A stretch of DNA of 64,000 nt from Catenovulum sediminis (lineage in GTDB: Bacteria > Pseudomonadota > Gammaproteobacteria > Enterobacterales > Alteromonadaceae). This document shows, piece after piece, positions 17,126 to 26,597 of this stretch. The stretch is taken from assembly GCF_040270295.1 (NCBI RefSeq), contig NZ_JBELOE010000060.1; one strand, given 5' to 3'. The first letter of the stretch is position 1. The number at the start of each line of letters is the position of its first letter. The position numbers and the translations under genes were made by a program. The notes beneath the pieces were generated by a model, which was not told the origin of the DNA, searched no databases, and was given only the letters and a program-made list of their open reading frames with translations.

Positions 17126-18300
17126 TAGATTGATTCCAAAACGGCTAGGTTTCGATTGATTAATGCATTTCGCACTTCAACCGACGCCGCTGAGCGAAGA
17201 CCATCTTCCGGCGTATTTTTCACATAATCAATCAACTTATCTAAAGTTGTTGTAGCAACGTGCATACGGGTATCCGACGATGCGTAATAAATATTCACAT
17301 CTTTGCCATTTAGCGTCCAACCATTGGCAAATACGACATTGGATACATCACCCACTCGTTCTTCACCTTCTGGTGCAATAAAGTGGCCTGCAGGTGCATG
17401 TTTAATCACCCAAGGTTTATCTAACTCTGTCATAAACATATATAATACGTAGCGCAAACCGGCTGCAGTGTTTCGCACACCATGGGCTAAATGCAACCAC
17501 CCTTCATCGGTTTTAATGGGTGCCGGGCCTTGCCCATTTTTGATTTCTTTAATGGTATGGTAAGCCTTGTTGTCGATAATGACTTCTTCTTTAATTTCAG
17601 CATTTTCCATCGAGTCACATAAACCCCAACCAATACCACCACCTTTGCCGACACTGATAAAACCATCTTGAGGACGGGTATACAACGCGTATTTGCCATC
17701 AACAAACTCAGGGTGCAAAACAACATTGCGCTGTTGACCAGAATAGGTAATTAAGTCAGGTAAACGCTCCCAGTTCACTAAATCTTTGGTACGTGCAATA
17801 CCGCACTGCGCTTCAGCGGCAGATAAGTCATCCGGGAAGTTTTCGTCTTTTCTCTCAGTGCAAAATAACCCGTAAATATATCCATCTTGGTGCTGAGTTA
17901 ATCGCATATCATAAATATTTGTATCCGCTCTTTCTGTTTCCGGCATGGTGATTGGATGTGACCAGAACCTAAAATTATCGACACCGGTTTCACTTTCAGC
18001 GACAGCAAAAAATGATTTACGATCATCTCCTTCTACCCGCACAACCAATAAGTATTTACCGTTCAGATAAATAGCACCTGAGTTTAAAGTTGCATTAATA
18101 CCCTGTCTTTCTAATAAATAAGGATTGCTCTTTTCGTTTAAATCAAAACGCCAATAAACCGGTACGTGCTCACGCGTAATTATCGGGTTTTCCCAACGTT
18201 GGTATATTCTGTTACCACCCGTTTTTGCTTTGTTTGGTTTAATTAATAAACTTTCTTGCGCAGAAATCAAAGCTTTGACTTGCTGAATGTATGAACTCAT
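17125..18300 (-). CDS. GH130 phosphorylase, probably 4-O-beta-D-mannosyl-D-glucose phosphorylase
   Basis: 391 residues, cytoplasmic, matching the roughly 390-residue GH130_1 enzymes. The five-bladed propeller motifs seen include NPIITREHVPVYWRFDLN near residue 40, YDMRLTQHQDGYIYGLFC near 127 and GDVSNVVFANGW near 315. The reaction is phosphorolysis of Man-beta-1,4-Glc to mannose-1-phosphate and glucose. Translationally coupled to the epimerase that makes its substrate. Phosphomannomutase, mannose-6-P isomerase and hexokinase for both products are encoded in the same window, which strongly supports the call. Confidence 0.92.
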   Translation of the reverse strand: MSSYIQQVKALISAQESLLIKPNKAKTGGNRIYQRWENPIITREHVPVYWRFDLNEKSNPYLLERQGINATLNSGAIYLNGKYLLVVRVEGDDRKSFFAVAESETGVDNFRFWSHPITMPETERADTNIYDMRLTQHQDGYIYGLFCTERKDENFPDDLSAAEAQCGIARTKDLVNWERLPDLITYSGQQRNVVLHPEFVDGKYALYTRPQDGFISVGKGGGIGWGLCDSMENAEIKEEVIIDNKAYHTIKEIKNGQGPAPIKTDEGWLHLAHGVRNTAAGLRYVLYMFMTELDKPWVIKHAPAGHFIAPEGEERVGDVSNVVFANGWTLNGKDVNIYYASSDTRMHVATTTLDKLIDYVKNTPEDGLRSAASVEVRNALINRNLAVLESI

Positions 18301-18313
18301 GTTGACCCCTTAA

Positions 18314-18327
18314 TAATACCGGTTACA
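18314..18327. promoter_or_regulatory. LacI-type operator (mannan regulon site 4)
   Basis: taataccggttaca, right half-site perfect. It lies 14 bp upstream of the GH130 start, between the symporter and GH130 genes, suggesting an internal promoter. Confidence 0.65.
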
Positions 18328-18374
18328 AATCGATTAATAATTTGTCTTAATTTAAAATAAAATATAGTTTCTAA

Positions 18375-19763
18375 TTAGCCTTCTGCACGTCGGGCATACA
18401 GCTCTTGATTAACTTGCTGCATATAATCGTCAGTCAATCGATAGAAAATCATAAATAATGCTGAAATCATAGCCCCTATGGCGGGTAAAAAACTGACCAT
18501 GTAACGCAAACCTTCTTTGGCGACATCGGTCTGTTCAACGTTGGCAACGTAGCCAAAATATGCCAATGTCCAGCCGGTTAATGCCCCCCCTAATGTCCAC
18601 CCCATTTTTTGTGCAAATGAAGAGGATGAAAAGATTAATCCGGTTGTTCTCCGACCCGTTGTATATTCAGAATAATCTGCAATATCCGCATACATTGACC
18701 ACAACAATGGAAAAATAATACCAGCACAGGCGCTGATCACCACCTGCAACATTAAAATAAGTGTTAATTGTCCTTCATCTAAAAAATAAAACAAACAGCT
18801 TAAAATGGCGGCAGAAAACATTGCATACATGAAGGTGTTGCGCTTACCAAGTCTTTTAGAGATAGGTTGTGCCAATACCACCCCGATGATATTTGACGCC
18901 TGTCCTAAAACTAAATAAACCGTCGTAATACCAAAACTTAGCCCCAGAAACGACCACTCTGGTGATTGGATATAATATTTAAAATAATAAACTGAAGCAC
19001 CATCACGCATGCTATTAAAGATTAAAGTTGCCAATGCTGCACCCAATAAAATAAACCAGGGTTTATTGGTTGCTAAGTTTTTAAAATCTTTTTTAAGTGA
19101 GCTTTGTTGTGTTGCCGGCGGTTGAATGCGCTCTTTTGTCCAAGCGAATGTAAAATAAAACAAAATTGCGGCAATACAGCCGTACACCACCATAGTTAAC
19201 ATCCAACCCGTCTGCGGATCCGGTGTTTCGGTTAAATGGGTAAAAAACTGAGTTAACGGATCGATAAGCACAAACGCAAAGATACTACCGGCAAATGCCA
19301 ACACCATTCTGTATGAAGCAAGCTGTGTTCTATCGTCGCTGTTTGCAGACATTACGCCTAATAACGCGCCATAAGGTACATTCACAGCGGTATACGCCAT
19401 CATCATCAGTGTATAAGTGCAATATGCATACACTAGTTTAGCTTCGTTTGACCAATCTGGCGTGGTAAAAGTTAACACGCCGATTAAAGCAAAGGGTATT
19501 GCCCCCCACAATAAATAGGGTCTGAACTTACCCCAGCGTGTATTGGTTCTGTCTGCGACAATGCCCATAATTGGGTCGTTTGCAGTATCCCAAATACGTG
19601 TGACTAAAAACATAGTACCGACTGCGGCTGCTGAGATCCCAAAAACATCAGTGTAAAATATCATCAGGTAGACAGAGAACATCTTCCAAAACATCGAAGA
19701 GGCAAAATCGCCAAAACCATATCCTAATTTTTCTTTAAATTTTAACTGCTGTGTTTCATTCAT
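18375..19763 (-). CDS. GPH-family sugar:cation symporter (MFS)
   Basis: 462 residues with twelve predicted membrane helices. N-terminal EKLGYGFGDFASSMFWKMFS and the loop DPIMGIVADRTNTRWGKFRP are hallmark MelB/XynP-type glycoside-pentoside-hexuronide symporter motifs. It lies just upstream of GH130-AGE-GH5 on the same strand and has its own operator at 19815. The simplest role is cytoplasmic uptake of mannobiose or short manno-oligosaccharides from the periplasm; the coupling ion and exact sugar are not determined. Confidence 0.9.
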   Translation of the reverse strand: MNETQQLKFKEKLGYGFGDFASSMFWKMFSVYLMIFYTDVFGISAAAVGTMFLVTRIWDTANDPIMGIVADRTNTRWGKFRPYLLWGAIPFALIGVLTFTTPDWSNEAKLVYAYCTYTLMMMAYTAVNVPYGALLGVMSANSDDRTQLASYRMVLAFAGSIFAFVLIDPLTQFFTHLTETPDPQTGWMLTMVVYGCIAAILFYFTFAWTKERIQPPATQQSSLKKDFKNLATNKPWFILLGAALATLIFNSMRDGASVYYFKYYIQSPEWSFLGLSFGITTVYLVLGQASNIIGVVLAQPISKRLGKRNTFMYAMFSAAILSCLFYFLDEGQLTLILMLQVVISACAGIIFPLLWSMYADIADYSEYTTGRRTTGLIFSSSSFAQKMGWTLGGALTGWTLAYFGYVANVEQTDVAKEGLRYMVSFLPAIGAMISALFMIFYRLTDDYMQQVNQELYARRAEG

Positions 19764-19814
19764 AAATTTGCTCTACATTCGATGGAAAACCAATACCAAG
19801 TGTGAAAACCAAAT

Positions 19815-19828
19815 TGTATCCGGTTACA
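19815..19828. promoter_or_regulatory. LacI-type operator (mannan regulon site 5)
   Basis: tgtatccggttaca, 13 of 14 match to the palindrome; 52 bp before the symporter start. It would control the symporter-GH130-AGE-GH5 unit. Confidence 0.75.
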
Positions 19829-19998
19829 TAGGTAAGATATTAGCACAACTTTTTGGATAAGTAACAGCAAAAAAAGTGAAAATGTACATTTTTATTACAT
19901 TGCTTGCTTAACTGAAAAGAAGAATTCGCCACCTAGTATATAAAAAGTAATTTAAATTCATAAAGTTAGCTTGTTTTAAAGCAACCTTCTGTCCAAAT

Positions 19999-21102
19999 TC
20001 AACCTTCTTTAGGCGGAAAAACGTTAAAATAATGTTTAGTCCGCTGTAAATTTAGAAAAACAGATAAAGATGAGAAGTCTAGCTTACTCCAAGCTTTAAA
20101 ATGCAGTAATGTTTCATCCAGCTTATCGCGGGTTATTAAGCCAAAATCCAAGGGGAATTGAACCCCATTATCAATCTCAGCAAAGTCTCTTTTATTGGCG
20201 TGATCAAATAACAATACAAGACCTAAAGCCCCTGTAACGCTGTGCCCACCAACAACTGCGTGTAATTCTCCAGCCTGTAACGCAGCAAAAGTTTGTGGTG
20301 TAAAATTAACGGTGCCGATACTGATGTTTGATTGTCTGCCAAGTGTTTCGATGGCGCTGGTACTTCCTTGTGCAATGCGGTGTCCTGCCGTCCATATTAC
20401 ATTTGTGTTTGGAAAGCGTGTTAATAATTTAGTCGTTTTATAAAAACCATCGGTTTCGGTCCAGTCGGTTGGAATTATTTGTTGTAAATGCGTGTTGCCA
20501 GCGGCAACGACTTGTTTCAAACCAGCAATTCTGTTTTCACTTTCACTATGTTGTTTACTACCTGCCAGCGCGACGACATAAGTATCAGAATAGGTATCAG
20601 AATAGGTATCAGACTCATTCTGCTGTGTTTGCAACGCTTCCATAAGCCGGCGTCCCGCTTGCACATTGTTACCAAATATGTGCCCTAACCAATACTTAAA
20701 TTTTTCGCGTGGTTTTTTATAACTATCCACTTCGTTTGGCGGTATTTCACCAGATATCATTAAGGAAGGTATTTTCAATGATTCCAACTTGACGAGTGTT
20801 TTATAGCTGATTAAACCAGGTAATGGCGTGAAAATAACATAATCAGGTTTAGGCGACATCGCTTCGATTTGACGCATTTTAGCAATTTGTTCGCGAAAAT
20901 TATCGTCATGCTGGTCATACAAAATTGAAAGGTTTACATGCAAATCATTTGCTGCTTTTTGCATATGCGTTTGCACTTGTGTCCAATAGGTACACTGGGT
21001 GGTTTGTTTACATGGGCTTAAATAAACAATATTTAGCGCCTCTGCAGGTGCACACAGTATAGTTGCAATGGCGATTAATATACTAACGCAACAGGTTTTC
21101 AT
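19999..21102 (-). CDS. Periplasmic sugar-binding-like protein (Peripla_BP_4 type), no transporter nearby
   Basis: 367 residues. Signal peptide about 1-22 (ending PAEA). The two-lobed ribose/autoinducer-binding-like fold is seen in NIVYLSPCKQTTQCTYWTQV, PDYVIFTPLPGLISYKTLV and VNFTPQTFAALQAGELHAVV. A fourfold-spaced SDTY repeat (three copies near residue 168-179) is encoded by imperfect 12-bp repeats at 20578-20612. It is divergent from the LacI regulator, 249 bp apart, with an operator-like site at 21229. With no permease or ATPase present, a sensor-partner role is as likely as transport. Confidence 0.78.
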   Translation of the reverse strand: MKTCCVSILIAIATILCAPAEALNIVYLSPCKQTTQCTYWTQVQTHMQKAANDLHVNLSILYDQHDDNFREQIAKMRQIEAMSPKPDYVIFTPLPGLISYKTLVKLESLKIPSLMISGEIPPNEVDSYKKPREKFKYWLGHIFGNNVQAGRRLMEALQTQQNESDTYSDTYSDTYVVALAGSKQHSESENRIAGLKQVVAAGNTHLQQIIPTDWTETDGFYKTTKLLTRFPNTNVIWTAGHRIAQGSTSAIETLGRQSNISIGTVNFTPQTFAALQAGELHAVVGGHSVTGALGLVLLFDHANKRDFAEIDNGVQFPLDFGLITRDKLDETLLHFKAWSKLDFSSLSVFLNLQRTKHYFNVFPPKEG

Positions 21103-21228
21103 CTAATTTTCAGTTTTTAAACATCATAAATTTAGTGTATGCCAGTATGCGAAAAAGTCTAATTCTATTCCATCGATTCTTAAAGCGCTTAAATTAGAGC
21201 AATTTTCACTATCTAACCGAGCACATAG

Positions 21229-21242
21229 AGAAACCGGTTTAC
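21229..21242. promoter_or_regulatory. LacI-type operator (mannan regulon site 6)
   Basis: agaaaccggtttac, core AAACCGGTTT palindrome, in the divergent region between the binding protein (start 21102) and the LacI gene (start 21352). Could mediate autoregulation. Confidence 0.55.
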
Positions 21243-21351
21243 ACCTGATTAATACAGGTTCTCCAAAGGATAATTTTATATAGCATTACATTTGTTTCTT
21301 TGTTAAATTCTTATGAATAGAGATCAGTAGATAACAACAACGGAAATAACT

Positions 21352-22347
21352 ATGAGCAATATCAGAGAAGTTGCGAAACGCGCCGGTGTTTCAATAGCAA
21401 CCGTTTCACGTGCCTTTACCAACCCAGATAAAGTATCAAAAAATAGCCTTAAAAAGGTAATGGATGCGGTTGATGAAGTGGGCTATCGTCCAAATATGAT
21501 GGCTCGCAATTTTCGCTCAACAAAATCATACGCTGTTGTTGTATTAGTACCGGATTTTGCCAACTTATTTTTCACCAAAGTCATTCGTGCAATTCAGGAA
21601 ACAGGCTTAAAACACGGTTACAATATCTTATTGGGAGAAACTCGCGATTCTAAAGAACGTGAGGCGGATTATTTAAAGCTGGTTGAAACAAGACAGGCTG
21701 ACGGCGTCATTCAACTCAGCCCACATATCCCCGAGCAAGAACTTTTACCTCATCCGCATATTCATGCTGTTGCAGCCTGTGGCGCTTGTGACACGCCTTA
21801 TACTTCTGTGCGGATGGATCATATATCTGCTGCAAAATCGATTGTGAATTATTTAATTTCAATGGGCCATCGCAAAATTGCTTGTATTTCAGGTTTAGCA
21901 GACAACCCGCACAGCCGTGACCGTTTAGTCGGTTATAAACAAGCTTTAGAAGAAGCGGGTATCGAGTTTAATGAAACATTGATATTTGAAGGTAACTTCA
22001 CCATGGCATCCGGCCATGATGCTGGTGATTATTACGCTCAATTAGACGAAAAGCCCAGTGCCATCTTCTCGATGAATGACGACATGGCAATTGGTGCGAT
22101 TAAATCATTTAAGGAGCATGGTATTCGTGTACCACAAGATATTTCAATTACCGGTTTTGATGACTTGGACTTTGCAACTTATACCGACCCGGCACTGACA
22201 ACCATTCGTCAACCTGCTGAAGAGATGGGTAAAAAAGCAATGCAACTTTTATTGCAAATATTAGACGGTAAAAACCCCGCACAGCAAGAATTTATTCTTA
22301 AACACGAGTTTGTGTTAAGAGACAGTGTCCTGCCATACAAGGGCTAG
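21352..22347 (+). CDS. LacI-family transcriptional regulator of the mannan locus
   Basis: 331 residues. The N-terminal LacI HTH with hinge helix spans 1-60 (IREVAKRAGVSIATVSRAFT, then NMMARNFRSTKSYAVVV). The sugar-binding periplasmic-type domain includes DNPHSRDRLVGYKQALEEAG, SAIFSMNDDMAIGAI and ITGFDDLDFATYTDPALTTI. It is CytR/GalR-like in length. It is the only LacI protein in the window and sits inside the cluster of TGTAACCGGTTACA sites, the kind of central-CG palindrome LacI proteins bind, so it is the likely regulator. The inducing sugar is not known. Confidence 0.92.
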   Translation: MSNIREVAKRAGVSIATVSRAFTNPDKVSKNSLKKVMDAVDEVGYRPNMMARNFRSTKSYAVVVLVPDFANLFFTKVIRAIQETGLKHGYNILLGETRDSKEREADYLKLVETRQADGVIQLSPHIPEQELLPHPHIHAVAACGACDTPYTSVRMDHISAAKSIVNYLISMGHRKIACISGLADNPHSRDRLVGYKQALEEAGIEFNETLIFEGNFTMASGHDAGDYYAQLDEKPSAIFSMNDDMAIGAIKSFKEHGIRVPQDISITGFDDLDFATYTDPALTTIRQPAEEMGKKAMQLLLQILDGKNPAQQEFILKHEFVLRDSVLPYKG

Positions 22348-22494
22348 CGTTACCCCTTGTGTTGACAGACATATAACGCGAATACCGCGCTATATGTTTA
22401 GAGCTCGCTTTCTCCACCCGACTGTATAAGCATCTGGATATCCGTACTTGGATATCGAAAGCACCCAGATATAAGCAGCAAAGATTTTAAAGCA

Positions 22495-23676
22495 TTATAA
22501 GCAAGTATACACCCGCGCCACTTTTGTATTTGTGCCAGTTAATGTTTGTGGTTCGAGACTCGCAGGCCATAAAAATGATTCGCCCTGAGCAAAAATTTCA
22601 CCGCTTACCGCGACCTGCCCTTCTACTACAAAATACAACTCAACCCCTTCACTGGAGCCTGTAAGATATTCATTTTCTTCATTAAGCATTAATAGTTCAA
22701 ACTGAAAATCGGGACAAGGAATATCAAATATACGTACATTCTTTTCAACCCGCCCTTGTTGCACCTCAATTTGATTGGCTTGTGAAGTATACTGGGTTAC
22801 TTTAACAAGCTCTGCTCTGTCCATGTATTTTTGTGTTAAACCACCGCGCAATACATTGTCAGAATTCGCCATAATTTCAATGCCCGTTCCTTTCAGATAT
22901 GCATGTGGGCAACCAGCTCCCAAAAATATTGCCTGACCCGGAGATAACTCAAAAAGATTTAAAATCAATGGAAAAAAGATCCCTGAGTCAACACCATAAA
23001 GTTGATATAACTGGTACAACCAAGACAAAGCGTTATCATCGGATTGTTGTGCAATTTGTACCGCATACCCAACATAGTCCGTTAACAGTTCACCATCCAG
23101 ATACAATAACCAATGATAAAAAGCTTCAATATCCTGCGCACTCCCTGATTTAATGCGAAAAGCCCATTTATCAAAATCTGGATGCTGCAAGGTCAATAGC
23201 GATTCAGCGAGTGCCTCATTAGTTCGAAAACCCGCCATCGCATAAAAAGGGGTCAGCGCGTAAATCAGTTCAGGCTTATGATTGTCATCTTTATAATTAC
23301 AGTTTTGACTCTGTGCGGTTATACCCGCGGCCCGCTCTTTTTTAAAACCACTTTGCGCCTGAGCTTTACTGGGATGAACCTGAATAGAAAGCGCTTTACG
23401 AGCGGACAATATCTTAAATAAATACGGTAATGTATTGTCCATACTTGCAGCATGCGCACCTAATATAAGTTTGGGTTGCTGGCGGATCAGTTCATTTAAA
23501 GATTGACCACTATCAGCCACCATTGACGGTGCATTCGGATGTGCACCAACCCATAACTCTGCTAAAGGTAAATCTGTATCTGGTTTGTCGATTCCCAATA
23601 TTGCTGGAATATCGTTATAAGTACCCCAATCATAATTTTGAAATTGATTGTTCAGTCTTAATGGTTTTGAAAACAT
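22495..23676 (-). CDS. manA: Mannose-6-phosphate isomerase, type I
   Basis: 393 residues, close to the E. coli enzyme. It converts mannose-6-P to fructose-6-P. N-terminal LNNQFQNYDWGTYNDIPAIL, zinc ligands in ALSIQVHPSK and DNHKPELIYAL, and active-site GLTQKYMD near residue 282 are conserved. It lies 93 bp after the hexokinase gene with its own operator at 23723. It completes the route from mannose-1-phosphate to glycolysis in this locus. Confidence 0.95.
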   Translation of the reverse strand: MFSKPLRLNNQFQNYDWGTYNDIPAILGIDKPDTDLPLAELWVGAHPNAPSMVADSGQSLNELIRQQPKLILGAHAASMDNTLPYLFKILSARKALSIQVHPSKAQAQSGFKKERAAGITAQSQNCNYKDDNHKPELIYALTPFYAMAGFRTNEALAESLLTLQHPDFDKWAFRIKSGSAQDIEAFYHWLLYLDGELLTDYVGYAVQIAQQSDDNALSWLYQLYQLYGVDSGIFFPLILNLFELSPGQAIFLGAGCPHAYLKGTGIEIMANSDNVLRGGLTQKYMDRAELVKVTQYTSQANQIEVQQGRVEKNVRIFDIPCPDFQFELLMLNEENEYLTGSSEGVELYFVVEGQVAVSGEIFAQGESFLWPASLEPQTLTGTNTKVARVYTCL

Positions 23677-23722
23677 CTTATTCTTTCTCTACTCATTTAA
23701 ATACAAAAATGGCTAAACACAT

Positions 23723-23736
23723 AGTAACCGGTTACA
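23723..23736. promoter_or_regulatory. LacI-type operator (mannan regulon site 7)
   Basis: agtaaccggttaca, 13 of 14 match; 46 bp upstream of manA, between hexokinase and manA. Confidence 0.75.
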
Positions 23737-23769
23737 AAAAATTGGATAAAAAAACCGTAAAAATGGGGT

Positions 23770-24987
23770 TTATTGACAAGCAAGCGCTGCTATTGCTGAG
23801 CCAAGCAAATTTGCTTGCGCTACCCGAGTCAGCTCAACTTGTATATCGCTTCTAATGGATTTATTCAGCAAGTTTTTTAATTCGTCTTCTACCAACTGAC
23901 AATAAGGGCCTAAAACACTAGTAGAATGAAACAAACCACCTTCGCAGACAATGCGGATATGCCTTACCTGATAGTCAATTTTTTTACGGTAATGATTGAT
24001 CAACCCTAATAACTGCGCAGCAACAAGCTGGGTCGAGCGTTTTAATAAACTCAGCGCCGCATTACGATAATCACAATCACTCGGTTGTTTGTCGATAAAC
24101 TCAACCAGCCCTTTTGCACCTGATTCAGCATCAAAGTCTAACTCACTGAATGCTGCTTTAAAGATCCGCCCCAGATACATCCCGGATACCGCTTTTTCAA
24201 ATCTCTGTAAGCCTGGGTTTTCTGAAGTTTTGTCAACAATGTCATCGAATGCGGTTAAATGTGGTGGATTAAAATTGCCAGACTCCAAATTAACAGGCAG
24301 GCGATGATGAGCATATGCTTGTTTTTGTATAGCTGACAGTTTCCCGATACGGTCAACCGGATACAAGCCTGCGATATTCGAGCCCGTTCCGGCAATGACT
24401 CCAAAATAGGCATCCGATGGGGTTAAGGTTAATCCGGCTAATAGGCTGGCTACAGTGTCATTAATGACTGCAACCGTATTTATGCTTTTCCCATATTCAT
24501 TTTCAATATATTGCGTTAGTAGCGATCCGACAGGCTGTTCTTCCATGCCATCCACTTTCACACCTTTTGTCCAGTTAACTAACTTCGCATCACCCGATGG
24601 TAAACTTTGTGTTGGATATGAAAAGCAATAACCCAGTAAATTTTGCTGGTTTAAATACGGTTCTAACAGCTTAGCTTGCACGGCCAGAAAGTGATTCTTG
24701 CCAAAATCAACACCTCTTTTCCAAGGTACTTGGGTTTCACAAACCTGTTTGATAGTGGTTAATCCGTCCGCGTTTATAACAACTTTACTGGCGCGTAGAT
24801 TTGAACCACCTAAATCTAATACACAAACCTCACCACTTTTGATCTGCTCGGTTATTGGTGTGTAAGCCGGTAAGCATTTTAATTCTTGCTGCGTGTCCTT
24901 CAACCCTTGCTCGATACAGCTTTCAAACGCATTGGCTATTTCATGAAGTTGGGTAGAGCTCAGCTCAAAATTAAATTTAGCGGTCAT
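23770..24987 (-). CDS. Hexokinase, eukaryote-type family
   Basis: 405 residues, cytoplasmic. It carries the hexokinase-family (not ROK, not Glk) signatures: VCVLDLGGSNLRASKVV phosphate-1 loop near residue 55, CFSYPTQSLPSGDAKLVNWT sugar-binding segment near 112, VINDTVASLLAG near 162 with the catalytic Asp, GVIAGTGSNIAGLY near 182 and NLESGNF near 224. Its start overlaps the stop of the sugar porter by 4 bp (ATGA), so the two are coupled. It would phosphorylate the glucose freed by GH130, and possibly mannose. This family is common in eukaryotes and scattered in bacteria. Confidence 0.88.
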   Translation of the reverse strand: MTAKFNFELSSTQLHEIANAFESCIEQGLKDTQQELKCLPAYTPITEQIKSGEVCVLDLGGSNLRASKVVINADGLTTIKQVCETQVPWKRGVDFGKNHFLAVQAKLLEPYLNQQNLLGYCFSYPTQSLPSGDAKLVNWTKGVKVDGMEEQPVGSLLTQYIENEYGKSINTVAVINDTVASLLAGLTLTPSDAYFGVIAGTGSNIAGLYPVDRIGKLSAIQKQAYAHHRLPVNLESGNFNPPHLTAFDDIVDKTSENPGLQRFEKAVSGMYLGRIFKAAFSELDFDAESGAKGLVEFIDKQPSDCDYRNAALSLLKRSTQLVAAQLLGLINHYRKKIDYQVRHIRIVCEGGLFHSTSVLGPYCQLVEDELKNLLNKSIRSDIQVELTRVAQANLLGSAIAALACQ

Positions 24988-26339
24988 GCTTTAACCTCGC
25001 GCACTGTCTCCGAATCCAATGCTTGAACGCTCAAGTCTTCCGCAATATTTTCTAAACTGCGCCCTTTGGTTTCCGGCATCCAATAAATGACAAATAACAG
25101 CTGCAACAACATCATGCCTGCAAAAAAACCAAATATAGAGTGAACAGAAAAAACACTCAGCGCAGTTGGCATAACTAACGTTATCAATGCGGCAAACACC
25201 CAATGGGTTCCACAGCCAATCGCTTGTCCTGCTGAGCGCACCGAGTTTGGAAATATCTCGGCGATAAATACCCATATGACAGCACCCTGGCCAATTGCAT
25301 GTGAAGCAATAAAAGCAAACACAGCAAGTACGACAACCAAGCCAGAAGAGTTGCTATAAAACGCCCAGGTAACCACTAACAAGGATACAATGTACCCAAT
25401 AGAGCCAAATAACATCAGAGATTTACGTCCGACTTTATCTATTAAATAAATGCCGGCCATGGTAAATAACAAATTGACCAAGCCAATGCCAGCTGAAGAC
25501 AACAAAGCAGCACTCGTATCCAAACCAGCTAGATTAAATACCCGCGGTGCAAAATAGATAATGAAATTGATACCAGACATCTGATTAAAAAATGCGATCA
25601 GAAAGGCCAATAAAATGGGCCATCTAAAATTTTTCTGCCAGATTGAATGTGCATGTGTCGCCACTTTTTCGTGTCGGATGGCTTGTATAATTTTGTCTGC
25701 GTTTGTTTCCCCCAAGTCATTCAATGTTTTTTTGGCGCCCTGCTCGTCCGCTTTAAACAACAATAACCAACGTGGACTTTCGGGGATTTTAACCAACAGA
25801 ATAAGAAAAATGGCAGCTGGTATAATTTCTACGCCTAACATCCAGCGCCAGTCTGCAGTGGTTGTGCCAGCAATTAAATAGTTAGATAAGAACGCAAATA
25901 AAATGCCAAACACGAGCTGAAACTGATACAAGGCAACGAGCCGGCCACGATGTTTAGCAGGTGCGATTTCTGAGATGTATGCGGGTACCGCGATCGAAGA
26001 TGCGCCAACGCCAAGCCCACCTAAAAACCGAAATACTGAAAACGAATAAGGGTCGAGAGCAAAAGCCGATCCTATCGCTGAAATTAAATAAAGCGCACCA
26101 ACAATCAACAAGGTTTTTTTACGCCCTAAACGATCACAGGGCCATTTCGCACACAATGCACCAATAACAGTCCCCCATAACGCTGAAGACATTATAAAAG
26201 CACCGTGAAAAAATGGACTGGTTTGCCATTCTTCCTGAATCAGCGCATCTGCGCCTGATATCACAGCGGTATCAAAACCGAACAAAAATCCAGCTACGGC
26301 CACGGTGACCGCCCAAAACATTAAATTCCGCATATTCAA
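24984..26339 (-). CDS. Sugar porter MFS transporter (glucose/mannose type)
   Basis: 451 residues, twelve predicted helices, sugar-porter signatures: GFLFGFDTAVISGA near residue 17, DRLGRKKTLLIVG near 70, PAYISEIAPAKHRGRLV near 124, PESPRWLL near 186, DKVGRKSLMLFG near 295 and PETKGRSLENI at the C terminus. It resembles XylE/GalP-type H+ symporters. It is the first gene of the porter-hexokinase-manA run, with an operator 29 bp before it. Likely imports monosaccharides made outside or in the periplasm. Confidence 0.92.
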   Translation of the reverse strand: MNMRNLMFWAVTVAVAGFLFGFDTAVISGADALIQEEWQTSPFFHGAFIMSSALWGTVIGALCAKWPCDRLGRKKTLLIVGALYLISAIGSAFALDPYSFSVFRFLGGLGVGASSIAVPAYISEIAPAKHRGRLVALYQFQLVFGILFAFLSNYLIAGTTTADWRWMLGVEIIPAAIFLILLVKIPESPRWLLLFKADEQGAKKTLNDLGETNADKIIQAIRHEKVATHAHSIWQKNFRWPILLAFLIAFFNQMSGINFIIYFAPRVFNLAGLDTSAALLSSAGIGLVNLLFTMAGIYLIDKVGRKSLMLFGSIGYIVSLLVVTWAFYSNSSGLVVVLAVFAFIASHAIGQGAVIWVFIAEIFPNSVRSAGQAIGCGTHWVFAALITLVMPTALSVFSVHSIFGFFAGMMLLQLLFVIYWMPETKGRSLENIAEDLSVQALDSETVREVKA

Positions 26340-26367
26340 TCTCTATACATTTCATCAACATTTAAAA

Positions 26368-26381
26368 TGTAACCGGTATTA
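26368..26381. promoter_or_regulatory. LacI-type operator (mannan regulon site 8)
   Basis: tgtaaccggtatta, left half-site perfect; 29 bp upstream of the sugar porter start. Confidence 0.7.
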
Positions 26382-26583
26382 TACTAAAAGTACATAGGTG
26401 CAAATGTTTTTTTCGGAATCCAGTTCTTGTCAACATCACTTTCAATAAAGTTGAGAAGATAAAATTTAGTCATTATTCGACGATGTGATGTTAATTAATT
26501 GAATCGATAGCTTTGTTTTAATCTATATTTCGTGCAAAAAATCGTAGAAGAAAACGCTAAAAGGCACATAATAGGACCAAATT

Positions 26584-26597
26584 GCATATCGGTTACA
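26584..26597. promoter_or_regulatory. Degenerate LacI-type operator half-site (site 9)
   Basis: gcatatcggttaca: right half CGGTTACA intact, left half poor. Midway in the divergent region; could be an auxiliary site for looping. Confidence 0.4.

Noticed and set aside
22437..22456. Terminator for the LacI gene (gatatcc/ggatatc)
   Set aside because: The 7-bp stem has no T tract and lies about 90 bp past the stop, so I do not call it.
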